A stretch of DNA of 5,850 nt from contig CANHUW010000107.1 in NCBI GenBank assembly GCA_947463975.1, forward strand, positions 1-5,850, in the 5' to 3' direction. The notes below the pieces were generated by a model. That model worked only from the letters and a program-made list of their open reading frames with translations. It did not search any database and was not told the origin of the DNA. Source of the stretch: Bacteroidota bacterium. Lineage in GTDB: Bacteria; Bacteroidota; Bacteroidia; Chitinophagales; Chitinophagaceae. This document shows, in pieces, positions 1 to 5,654 of the stretch. A program made the position numbers and the translations under genes. Within the stretch, counting starts at the first letter, position 1. The number at the start of each line of letters is the position of its first letter.

Positions 1-377
1 CATTTTTCTTTTAACTCATCTTTTGTCCACTCAGAGTTAGGTAGGTGAATATTCTTTGGATCAATATCTATATGGTCAAACAAATGACGATGCATAAAAC
101 TCCAATAACTCTGATAAGCGTTTCTTGGAATAGGATAGTACTCGTCTAAGTTTACTGTTACAACATTTTTAAAACTTAATCCTTCTTCTTTATGCATTCG
201 AACTAATTCCTTATATAAAAGAATAGGAGTGGCTCCTGTAGCCATTCCTAAAACACAAGGTAATTTTTGAGCTTGTTTTTCTTTAATTAATGTAGCAATT
301 TGAGTTGCCAATGCATTAGAACCTTCAGTAGGGTTCTTATAAATTTTTACGGGAATCTTTTCAAATGATTCTAACAT
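1..377 (-). CDS. nagB: Glucosamine-6-phosphate deaminase, N-terminal part (runs off the left edge)
   Basis: This enzyme converts glucosamine-6-phosphate to fructose-6-phosphate and ammonia in the cytoplasm, feeding amino sugars into glycolysis. Reading from the ATG at 377, 125 codons are visible before the window ends. The sugar-phosphate loop reads LGMATGATP (residues 43-51). The catalytic region reads VNLDEYYPI (75-83), whose Asp matches the general base in the E. coli FNMDEY motif. It is followed by SYWSFMHRHLFDHIDI (90-105), very close to E. coli NagB. The start (FEKIPVKIY) and the segment RMHKEEGLSFKNV (60-72) resemble the long Bacteroidota form of about 640 residues, which carries a PIG-L-like deacetylase domain after the NagB domain. 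That second half is outside the window, so the long form is inferred. The gene lies downstream of the pyk terminator and needs its own promoter or read-through. A weak TATATTTA at 401-408 (minus) is the only -7 candidate seen and has no TTG partner at normal spacing. Confidence 0.93.
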   Translation of the reverse strand, partial: MLESFEKIPVKIYKNPTEGSNALATQIATLIKEKQAQKLPCVLGMATGATPILLYKELVRMHKEEGLSFKNVVTVNLDEYYPIPRNAYQSYWSFMHRHLFDHIDIDPKNIHLPNSEWTKDELKEK

Positions 378-411
378 AGTAATGTTTTATTATTACGATA
401 TAAATATACAT

Positions 412-441
412 AAAAAACGCCCCAATTTTATGGAGCGTTTT
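412..441 (-). terminator. Intrinsic terminator of the pfkA-pyk operon
   Basis: Read on the minus strand, AAAACGCTCC (441-432) pairs with GGGGCGTTTT (423-414). This gives a 10-bp stem around an 8-base AT-rich loop, with six T residues at the exit (417-412). It begins 6 bases after the pyk stop codon. One pair is G-U in minus-strand RNA, whereas the plus-strand transcript would have a C-A mismatch there. The hairpin is therefore better formed in the minus direction, which fits termination after pyk and before nagB. Confidence 0.9.
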
Positions 442-446
442 AGTAT

Positions 447-1898
447 TTAATCTACTTTATTAATTTTAATCATATTAGTTGGCATATGTAATTTAATTGG
501 AGTACTTCCTGTATTGACTACAATATCACCTTCCTTCACGTATCCATCTTTTTTCAATATTTGAATTTGATCTGTGATAATTGCATCCAAACTTTCCTCT
601 TTATCATAATAGAATGCCTTAACTCCCCAGCTTAATGACAATTGGTTTACCAAGCTAGCCTCTTTGGTAAAAACAAATAAGGGAGATTTAGGTCGGAAAC
701 TACTCAACATAAATGCAGTGTATCCGGATTGTGTCATACCCACTAATGCTTGAGATCCACTATCGTCAGATAATCTACATGCACTATAACATAATGCGTC
801 ACTTAAGAAGGAAGGAGAATGTGGTTGTGGTTTTAAATCTTCAGAACGATTATACTTGTAACCATTTTGCTCTACTTCAGAAATAATTTTACGCATTGTT
901 TCAATCACCAATACCGGGAATTGACCAGTAGCAGTTTCACCACTTAACATTACCGCATCAGCTCCTTCAATTACTGCATTTGCAACGTCTGTGATTTCTG
1001 AACGGTTTGGTTTAACGCGATCAATCATTGATTCCATCATTTGAGTTGCCACAATCACTGGCTTTGCTCTATGTATACATTTTCTAATCAATTCTTTTTG
1101 AATTAAAGGAATCTTCTCTACCGGTAATTCAACACCCAAATCGCCACGTGCTACCATAATGGCATCACTTGCGATAATGATATCACGCATATTGGTCAAT
1201 GCTTCTGGCATTTCAATTTTTGCAATGATCTTTGATTTGCTATTATGCTTGTTTAAAATGTCTCTTAACATTTCAATATCTGCAACTCTTTTCACAAAGC
1301 TTAAAGCAACCCAGTCTAATTTCTCTTGTATGATAAATGCGGCATCTTCTAAATCTTTCTCAGTTAATGCTGGTAAAGAAATTTTAGTATCAGGTAAGTT
1401 TAAACCTTTTTTTGAAGAAATGATTCCACCTAAAGAAACAGTAACTTTTACATCACCATTCGCTTCTACACTTTTTACTTTCACTTCAATTTTACCATCA
1501 TCAATCATAATGGTGTTGCCCACTACAACATCACCTGCAAGGTTAGGGTAGGATACATAGATCTTTTCCATGGTGCCAACACACTTATCATTTGACAAGG
1601 TTAACACATCGCCTACTTTCACTTCTAATCTATTATTTTCAATTTCACCTACTCTTAATTTAGGACCTTGTAAATCGCCTAAAATAGCGACCGTACATCC
1701 TAATTCTTTATTAATACCTCTAATATTGTCAATGATTTTTTTCTTGTCTTCGTGACTACCATGAGAAAAGTTTAAACGAAACACATTCACACCTGCAATC
1801 ACTAAAGCTTTTAATTGATCATAAGACTCACAAGCAGGCCCTACAGTAGCTACAATCTTTGTTTTGTGATGTGTTGGTTTGTAAGTTGGTTGACTCAT
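447..1898 (-). CDS. pyk: Pyruvate kinase
   Basis: Pyruvate kinase transfers phosphate from phosphoenolpyruvate to ADP, the last ATP-yielding step of glycolysis, in the cytoplasm. The 483-residue length is normal for the family. The barrel (A) domain opens with KIVATVGPA (14-22) and RLNFSHG (41-47), which supplies the substrate Arg and the potassium ligands. DLQGPKLRVG (75-84) leads into the B lid domain (about 86-182). The active site continues with AKIEMPEAL (226-234: catalytic Lys227, metal ligand Glu229), MVARGDLGVELP (248-259, metal ligand Asp253), VATQMMESM (283-291) and MLSGETATG (317-325). The C domain spans about 355-483. Its TQSGYTA (389-395) lies where the E. coli fructose-1,6-bisphosphate loop sits but differs from it, so the allosteric effector cannot be read from sequence. 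The ATG at 1898 begins 20 bases after the pfkA stop, preceded by A-rich sequence without a Shine-Dalgarno site. The short gap indicates co-transcription with pfkA, and a strong terminator follows the stop. Confidence 0.98.
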   Translation of the reverse strand: MSQPTYKPTHHKTKIVATVGPACESYDQLKALVIAGVNVFRLNFSHGSHEDKKKIIDNIRGINKELGCTVAILGDLQGPKLRVGEIENNRLEVKVGDVLTLSNDKCVGTMEKIYVSYPNLAGDVVVGNTIMIDDGKIEVKVKSVEANGDVKVTVSLGGIISSKKGLNLPDTKISLPALTEKDLEDAAFIIQEKLDWVALSFVKRVADIEMLRDILNKHNSKSKIIAKIEMPEALTNMRDIIIASDAIMVARGDLGVELPVEKIPLIQKELIRKCIHRAKPVIVATQMMESMIDRVKPNRSEITDVANAVIEGADAVMLSGETATGQFPVLVIETMRKIISEVEQNGYKYNRSEDLKPQPHSPSFLSDALCYSACRLSDDSGSQALVGMTQSGYTAFMLSSFRPKSPLFVFTKEASLVNQLSLSWGVKAFYYDKEESLDAIITDQIQILKKDGYVKEGDIVVNTGSTPIKLHMPTNMIKINKVD

Positions 1899-1918
1899 TT
1901 TTATTTTTATTGGGGATT

Positions 1919-2905
1919 TTAACTAGCTAATATTTTTACAATTTTCATCCACTCGTCAGAGATTTTTTGTTTTGCTTTTACTGCATTATCTAAAGGAGTA
2001 TACTTTAATTTATTATCCTCGATACCTACCATTACGTTATGTGTGCCGTTTAACAAACATTCAACTGCATGATAGCCCATTCTGCTGGCGATTAATCTAT
2101 CTAAGCAACTAGGTGAGCCACCTCTTTGAATATGGCCTAATATGCAAACTCTGATATCTGCATTGGGTAATCTTTCTTTTAAGAAATCACCCACTTGTGT
2201 ACCACCTCCAAATTCATCTCCTTCAGCAACTACCACTAAGTTGACTAATTTCTTTCTTTTTTCTTTCTCCGTCAAAGAAGCCACTAAAGCTTCCATATCT
2301 GTTTTTGATTCAGGGATCAAAATATTCTCAGCACCTGTTGCAATACCACTATGTAAAGCAATATATCCTGCATCTCTTCCCATTACTTCTACTACAAATA
2401 ATCTATCATGAGCATCAGCAGTATCTCTAATTTTATCAATAGCTTCTACTGCTGTATTCACTGCTGTATCAAAACCAATGGTAAAATCACTGCCTGCAAT
2501 ATCTTTATCAATTGTTCCTGGTAAACCAATACAAGGAATATCAAATTCGTTACTAAATTTTTGTGCTCCTTTAAAACTTCCATCTCCGCCAATTACAACA
2601 ATTCCGTCAATGCCCCTTTTTTTAAGATTTTGGTAAGCTGTTTGACGACCTTCTGGAGTGAAGAATTCTTTTGACCTTGCTGTCTTTAAAATAGTACCAC
2701 CTCTTTGTATAATGTTACCAACAGATTTAGAATCCATTTGAAATATATCATCTTCAATCATTCCATTATATCCTCTAGTAACCCCAAAAACCTCCAAACC
2801 ATGATAAATACCAGTTCTAACTACAGCTCTGATAGCGGCATTCATACCGGGGGAGTCTCCACCAGAAGTTAAAACGGCAATTTTGTTGACTTTTTTAGTA
2901 GACAT
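1919..2905 (-). CDS. pfkA: ATP-dependent 6-phosphofructokinase
   Basis: This enzyme phosphorylates fructose-6-phosphate to fructose-1,6-bisphosphate, the committing step of glycolysis. At 328 residues it matches the bacterial PfkA tetramer subunit. The ATP loop is LTSGGDSPGMNAAIR (12-26). IGGDGSF (105-111) and LPGTIDKD (128-135) both carry Gly at the two positions that separate ATP-using from pyrophosphate-using enzymes, so ATP is the predicted donor. Asp133 is the catalytic base. VEVMGRDAGY (172-181) and GHIQRGGSP (257-265) complete the fructose-6-phosphate site. The usual TIDND reads TIDKD here, keeping both acidic residues. By eye the E. coli effector-site Arg54 aligns with Ser59, while the lysines near 216-219 and Arg160 remain, so ADP/PEP regulation may differ from E. 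coli. The start ATG at 2905 lies 18 bases below a -7 promoter element and has no Shine-Dalgarno site. It is the first gene of a pfkA-pyk operon, an arrangement also known in Bacillus. Confidence 0.98.
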   Translation of the reverse strand: MSTKKVNKIAVLTSGGDSPGMNAAIRAVVRTGIYHGLEVFGVTRGYNGMIEDDIFQMDSKSVGNIIQRGGTILKTARSKEFFTPEGRQTAYQNLKKRGIDGIVVIGGDGSFKGAQKFSNEFDIPCIGLPGTIDKDIAGSDFTIGFDTAVNTAVEAIDKIRDTADAHDRLFVVEVMGRDAGYIALHSGIATGAENILIPESKTDMEALVASLTEKEKRKKLVNLVVVAEGDEFGGGTQVGDFLKERLPNADIRVCILGHIQRGGSPSCLDRLIASRMGYHAVECLLNGTHNVMVGIEDNKLKYTPLDNAVKAKQKISDEWMKIVKILAS

Positions 2906-2923
2906 AAATTTTTGAGTTATTCT

Positions 2924-2953
2924 TTAAAGTATTGATTTACAAGTTGCAATCAA
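2924..2953 (-). promoter_or_regulatory. Predicted Bacteroidota-type promoter of pfkA-pyk
   Basis: On the minus strand a TTG (2953-2951, within TATTG) is followed after exactly 19 bases by TACTTTAA (2931-2924). The latter matches the Bacteroidota -7 element TAnnTTTG at every position except the last. The known spacing for this promoter class is about 17-23 bases. The -7 element ends 18 bases before the pfkA ATG, predicting a very short leader of roughly a dozen bases. Both elements overlap the arms of an inverted repeat (2929-2956). Confidence 0.6.
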
Positions 2954-2956
2954 TAC
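2929..2956. repeat. Perfect 9-bp inverted repeat over the pfkA promoter
   Basis: GTATTGATT (2929-2937) and its exact reverse complement AATCAATAC (2948-2956) are separated by 10 bases, so the arm centres are 19 bp apart, nearly two helical turns. One arm covers the end of the -7 element and the other covers the -33 TTG. The geometry suits a dimeric repressor site. If transcription began further upstream, the same sequence would form a 9-bp hairpin with a 10-base loop ending 23 bases before the pfkA ATG. No known regulator is recognised for it. Confidence 0.55.
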
Positions 2957-2977
2957 ACTATCGATTAAACGGAGCCC

Positions 2978-2985
2978 CAAATTTA
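2978..2985 (-). promoter_or_regulatory. Second possible -7 element upstream of pfkA
   Basis: TAAATTTG on the minus strand is a full match to the Bacteroidota -7 consensus TAnnTTTG. No TTG is found 17-23 bases further upstream, which makes it weaker than the site at 2924-2953. If used, it would give pfkA a leader of roughly 65 bases containing the hairpin formed by the inverted repeat at 2929-2956. The rest of the 2906-3071 gap shows only weak AT-rich hairpins and no convincing terminator for the ABC-F gene. Confidence 0.3.
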
Positions 2986-3071
2986 AACATTTGAAAGCAA
3001 TTAACCACCGAATAACCAAAATGTGGGTATTTTTCTGCTTTTTTACAAGCAAGTGTTAGTTTTGGGTATAT

Positions 3072-5018
3072 CTATTTAGATTCTAGGGCCAATAAGTCGT
3101 TGAATGCAATTTCATATTCCTTATTCATTGATCGAATGAGTGCATTCTTATCATGATAGGCTTTTTCGATTTGCTTCAACTTGTTGGGGTCTGTATAAAA
3201 AGCTGGGTCAGCCATTTCTACTTCGATGGCCGCTTTTTCTTTATTTAAAGTCTCAATATTCTGTTCTAATTGGGCAATCGCTTTTTGTAATTTCTGAATT
3301 TGCTTTTGTACATCCTTATCTATGGGGCCTGTATGTTTTATTGGTTCAACAACTGCAATGGGTTTAGTAGGTTCTTGTTTTGCTTTGATAGTTTCCGGTT
3401 GATTTTGCTTTTGCTTCGCCATTCTTTCTTTCCAAGCTACCCATTCGTTATAATCACCTTTGAATTCAATAATTTTTTCGTCTTCAATCTCCCATATCTT
3501 ATTGGCTGTTTTAGAGATGAAATATCTGTCGTGGCTTACCAAAATGATAGAGCCATCATATTTGGTTAATGCTTCCGCCAATAATTCAACGGTGGCCATA
3601 TCCAAGTGATTGGTTGGTTCATCCAGCATTAAAAAATTCGCTTTGCTAATAATGGTCTTCGTTAATGCAACTCTAGCTTTTTCACCACCACTCAAAATTT
3701 TAATTCTTTTATCAACATCATCACCACCAAATAAGAAACAACCCAATAATGCGCGAAGTTCTAAATCTGTTTTTTTAGTACCACATTCTTGCACTTCTTG
3801 TAAAATGGTATTATTTAAATTCAATGATTCTAATTGGTGCTGTGCGTAAAAGCTTTCATCTACATTATGTCCCCAAACTCTTTCCCCTTCAAAACTTTCC
3901 ATGCCTGCTACAATCCTTAATAGAGTGGACTTTCCTTTTCCGTTTGCACCAATCAATGCAATCTTGTCACCTCTTTCAATTTCAGCAAATGCATGTTCTA
4001 AGATGGTGAGGGTAGGGTATTGTTTTGTAACACCTTTTAAATCCACTAATACTTTTCCTGGTGTTTTATCTACAGCAAAATTAATTTTAATATTGGGTCT
4101 TTCTAATTGTACATCTTCTATTACATCTAGTCTATCTAATCTCTTTTGAATAGATTGTGCTTGCGCTGCTTTAGAAGCTTTGGCTTTAAACCTTTCTATA
4201 AATCTTTCTTGTTGACGAATATAATCTTGTTGATTTTCAAAAGCTCTTTGTTGAATCTCTATTCTTTGTACTTTTTCTACTTCGTAATATTCATAATCAC
4301 CTGTATAAAAATTCAATTGTTGTTGATATACCTCTACAATTTTATTGACCATTTTATTCAGAAAGAATTTATCGTGACTGACAATCACTACGCTTCCTTT
4401 ATAATGTAAAAGGTATTTCTCCAACCATTCAATACTTGGCAAGTCCAAGTGGTTAGTAGGCTCATCTAGTAGTAACACATCTGGTGCTTGCAAGATCATT
4501 TTTGCTAATAATACACGCATTCTCCAGCCCCCACTAAATTCTTTATAAGGTCTACCCAAGTCTTTGGTAGTAAATCCTAAACCATGTAAAACTTCTTCTG
4601 CTTTATGGTTAATGTTATATCCATCTAAGACATCTATTTCATGTAAAGCATCTGTATATTTAATCAATAAATCATTGTCTTCCGGATTCGCTTCTAACTC
4701 TATGCCTAATTGTTCTACTTCTTTTTCTAATTCCTTTACTCTTTCAAAAGCTCCTAAGGCTACTTCCGTGATAGATTCATTGGTATCAAAACTTAATAAA
4801 TCTTGGTGTAAATAGCCAATAGTGGTGTCTTTGCCTTTTTCAACTGTACCTTTAGAAGGGGTGTATTGACCTACCAATAACTTTAGAATGGTTGACTTTC
4901 CTGTACCATTATATCCAATAAGGCCAATTCTTTCTCCTGGCTGAATATGCCAAGTGGCATCTGTTATGATGGCTCTTGCGCCAAATTCGAAGGTTACATT
5001 TTGAAGGCCTATTAACAT
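3072..5018 (-). CDS. ABC-F family ATPase (ribosome-associated, two ABC cassettes)
   Basis: ABC-F proteins are soluble twin-cassette ATPases without membrane domains. They act at the ribosomal E site to relieve stalled translation, assist ribosome function or give resistance to ribosome-binding antibiotics. Numbering from the ATG at 5018 gives 648 residues. Cassette 1 has Walker A GYNGTGKS (35-42), signature FSGGWRMR (161-168) and Walker B LLLDEPTNHLD (182-192), then SHD (214-216). A charged helical linker with many Arg, Gln and Lys (about 245-300) is the family's P-site-tRNA-contacting element. Cassette 2 has GANGKGKS (357-364), LSGGEKAR (442-449), LMLDEPTNHLD (463-473) and SHD (495-497). A Lys/Glu-rich coiled-coil tail (about 568-645) recalls the C-terminal domain of Uup-like members. 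All catalytic motifs are intact in both halves. The frame is open to another ATG at 5048, but that codon lies upstream of a perfect -7 element (5044-5037), and the protein homologous to the family begins MLIGLQNVTF at 5018. The subfamily and any resistance role cannot be assigned by eye. Confidence 0.95.
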   Translation of the reverse strand: MLIGLQNVTFEFGARAIITDATWHIQPGERIGLIGYNGTGKSTILKLLVGQYTPSKGTVEKGKDTTIGYLHQDLLSFDTNESITEVALGAFERVKELEKEVEQLGIELEANPEDNDLLIKYTDALHEIDVLDGYNINHKAEEVLHGLGFTTKDLGRPYKEFSGGWRMRVLLAKMILQAPDVLLLDEPTNHLDLPSIEWLEKYLLHYKGSVVIVSHDKFFLNKMVNKIVEVYQQQLNFYTGDYEYYEVEKVQRIEIQQRAFENQQDYIRQQERFIERFKAKASKAAQAQSIQKRLDRLDVIEDVQLERPNIKINFAVDKTPGKVLVDLKGVTKQYPTLTILEHAFAEIERGDKIALIGANGKGKSTLLRIVAGMESFEGERVWGHNVDESFYAQHQLESLNLNNTILQEVQECGTKKTDLELRALLGCFLFGGDDVDKRIKILSGGEKARVALTKTIISKANFLMLDEPTNHLDMATVELLAEALTKYDGSIILVSHDRYFISKTANKIWEIEDEKIIEFKGDYNEWVAWKERMAKQKQNQPETIKAKQEPTKPIAVVEPIKHTGPIDKDVQKQIQKLQKAIAQLEQNIETLNKEKAAIEVEMADPAFYTDPNKLKQIEKAYHDKNALIRSMNKEYEIAFNDLLALESK

Positions 5019-5036
5019 AAGTTCATTTTCAGACCG

Positions 5037-5044
5037 CAAAGTTA
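5037..5044 (-). promoter_or_regulatory. -7 element of the ABC-F gene promoter
   Basis: TAACTTTG on the minus strand is a full match to TAnnTTTG. It ends 18 bases before the ATG at 5018, the same distance seen for pfkA. No clear TTG lies 17-23 bases upstream, so the -33 half is weak. Its location downstream of the alternative ATG at 5048 argues for the 5018 start. It faces the lipoprotein promoter at 5050-5077. Confidence 0.5.
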
Positions 5045-5049
5045 GCATC

Positions 5050-5077
5050 TTGAACTGTCTAAATATGCATAAATTTG
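5050..5077 (+). promoter_or_regulatory. Predicted Bacteroidota-type promoter of the lipoprotein gene
   Basis: TTG (5050-5052) is followed after 17 bases by TAAATTTG (5070-5077), a perfect -7 element. Transcription would begin about 5082-5085. That is downstream of the TTG codon at 5075 but upstream of the in-frame GTG at 5093, so this promoter favours the GTG as start codon. The two -7 elements of this divergent region are 25 bases apart. Confidence 0.55.
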
Positions 5078-5650
5078 AAAAAATTATTCCTTGTGAAATA
5101 TTTAATAGTACTATTCAGTATAAGCATGCTTTTTAGCTGTTCAGAGCAATCCAATGAAGATCTAGAGTCTGTTTATTGGGCATATCATCCTCAAAATCAT
5201 CAAGACAGCTGGGATCAACAAGCTTTTATTTTATTAGATGAATACCAAAAGATTCAAGATAATTACAATATAGTTGATTCGGTGGTATTAAAAGCTAGTG
5301 TTCAAAATTTGATAGCGACTACCGATACCATTCTTGCACGCAACAGTTCGGTAGATTCTCTATCACAAAGTATTTGGTTGCCAGGTTTGCAAAGTTTTAG
5401 GAACGAATTAGAGGCTTTTTCTTTAGAGCAGGATGTAGCGCAATTAAATGACCAATTTAAAATGTGCACAGTTAGTTTGGTTCATTTTTTAGGAGATATT
5501 GGATATAATAAAACCAATATTTATGTGTTTCAAAAAATGGATGGAGAAAACGATTGGTTTTGGATAGGACCTGAAAAGACGAGTAAAAATCCTTTTGATA
5601 AAAGAGATCAAAAAGATTACACTGCAAATTTCAATTTACAAGAGCCCTAA
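5075..5650 (+). CDS. Small lipoprotein, probable divergent DUF3347 protein
   Basis: This is a predicted lipoprotein of 191 residues from the TTG at 5075, or 185 from the GTG at 5093. There is no in-frame ATG before the signal peptide, and coordinates give the longest form. The hydrophobic segment KYLIVLFSISMLFSC (8-22) ends in a lipobox with Cys22, so export and lipidation are expected. The following SEQSNEDLES is acidic, which in Bacteroidota can direct lipoproteins to the surface (speculative). The mature part resembles the DUF3347 pattern. A helix at 51-82 (FILLDEYQKIQDNY) precedes a Trp-led helix (101 onward), then a helix ending VHFLGD (136-141). The end reads NIYVFQKMDG...DWFWIGPEK...NPF (148-174), where typical members read VYxQFCPMAxxxxGAxWLS...NPYFG. 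The CPMA cysteine is Phe here and the later Cys-Gly is missing. DUF3347 occurs alone and attached to CusB-type metal efflux proteins, but its biochemical role is not established. The family call is by eye. Confidence 0.75.
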   Translation: MKKLFLVKYLIVLFSISMLFSCSEQSNEDLESVYWAYHPQNHQDSWDQQAFILLDEYQKIQDNYNIVDSVVLKASVQNLIATTDTILARNSSVDSLSQSIWLPGLQSFRNELEAFSLEQDVAQLNDQFKMCTVSLVHFLGDIGYNKTNIYVFQKMDGENDWFWIGPEKTSKNPFDKRDQKDYTANFNLQEP

Positions 5651-5654
5651 ATTT

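Noticed and set aside
401..408. Possible -7 element (TATATTTA, minus) for nagB
   Set aside because: The last consensus G is missing, the region is generally TA-rich and no TTG lies 17-23 bases upstream. It is mentioned under nagB but not called.
1159..1755. Plus-strand open frames inside pyk (130 and 61 codons)
   Set aside because: They are antisense to a complete, motif-perfect pyruvate kinase, have Ser/Phe/Ile-rich composition typical of shadows and show no family signature.
2251..2270. Polypyrimidine run on the plus strand (repeated TTTC units)
   Set aside because: It encodes the EKEKRKK segment of PfkA, a normal surface-charged loop. No repeat expansion or frameshift is apparent.
2142..2411. 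Plus-strand open frame inside pfkA
   Set aside because: It is the antisense shadow of conserved PFK sequence, with low-complexity Ser/Pro/Thr content.
2978..2995. CAAAT/ATTTG short palindrome upstream of pfkA
   Set aside because: It has only 5 AT-rich pairs around a 6-base spacer and no T-tract, too weak to call a terminator or operator.
3140..4815. Several plus-strand open frames inside the ABC-F gene, some with hydrophobic stretches resembling membrane segments
   Set aside because: They overlap one intact ABC-F gene in antisense. The hydrophobic look arises from the complement of Lys/Glu-rich coding sequence.
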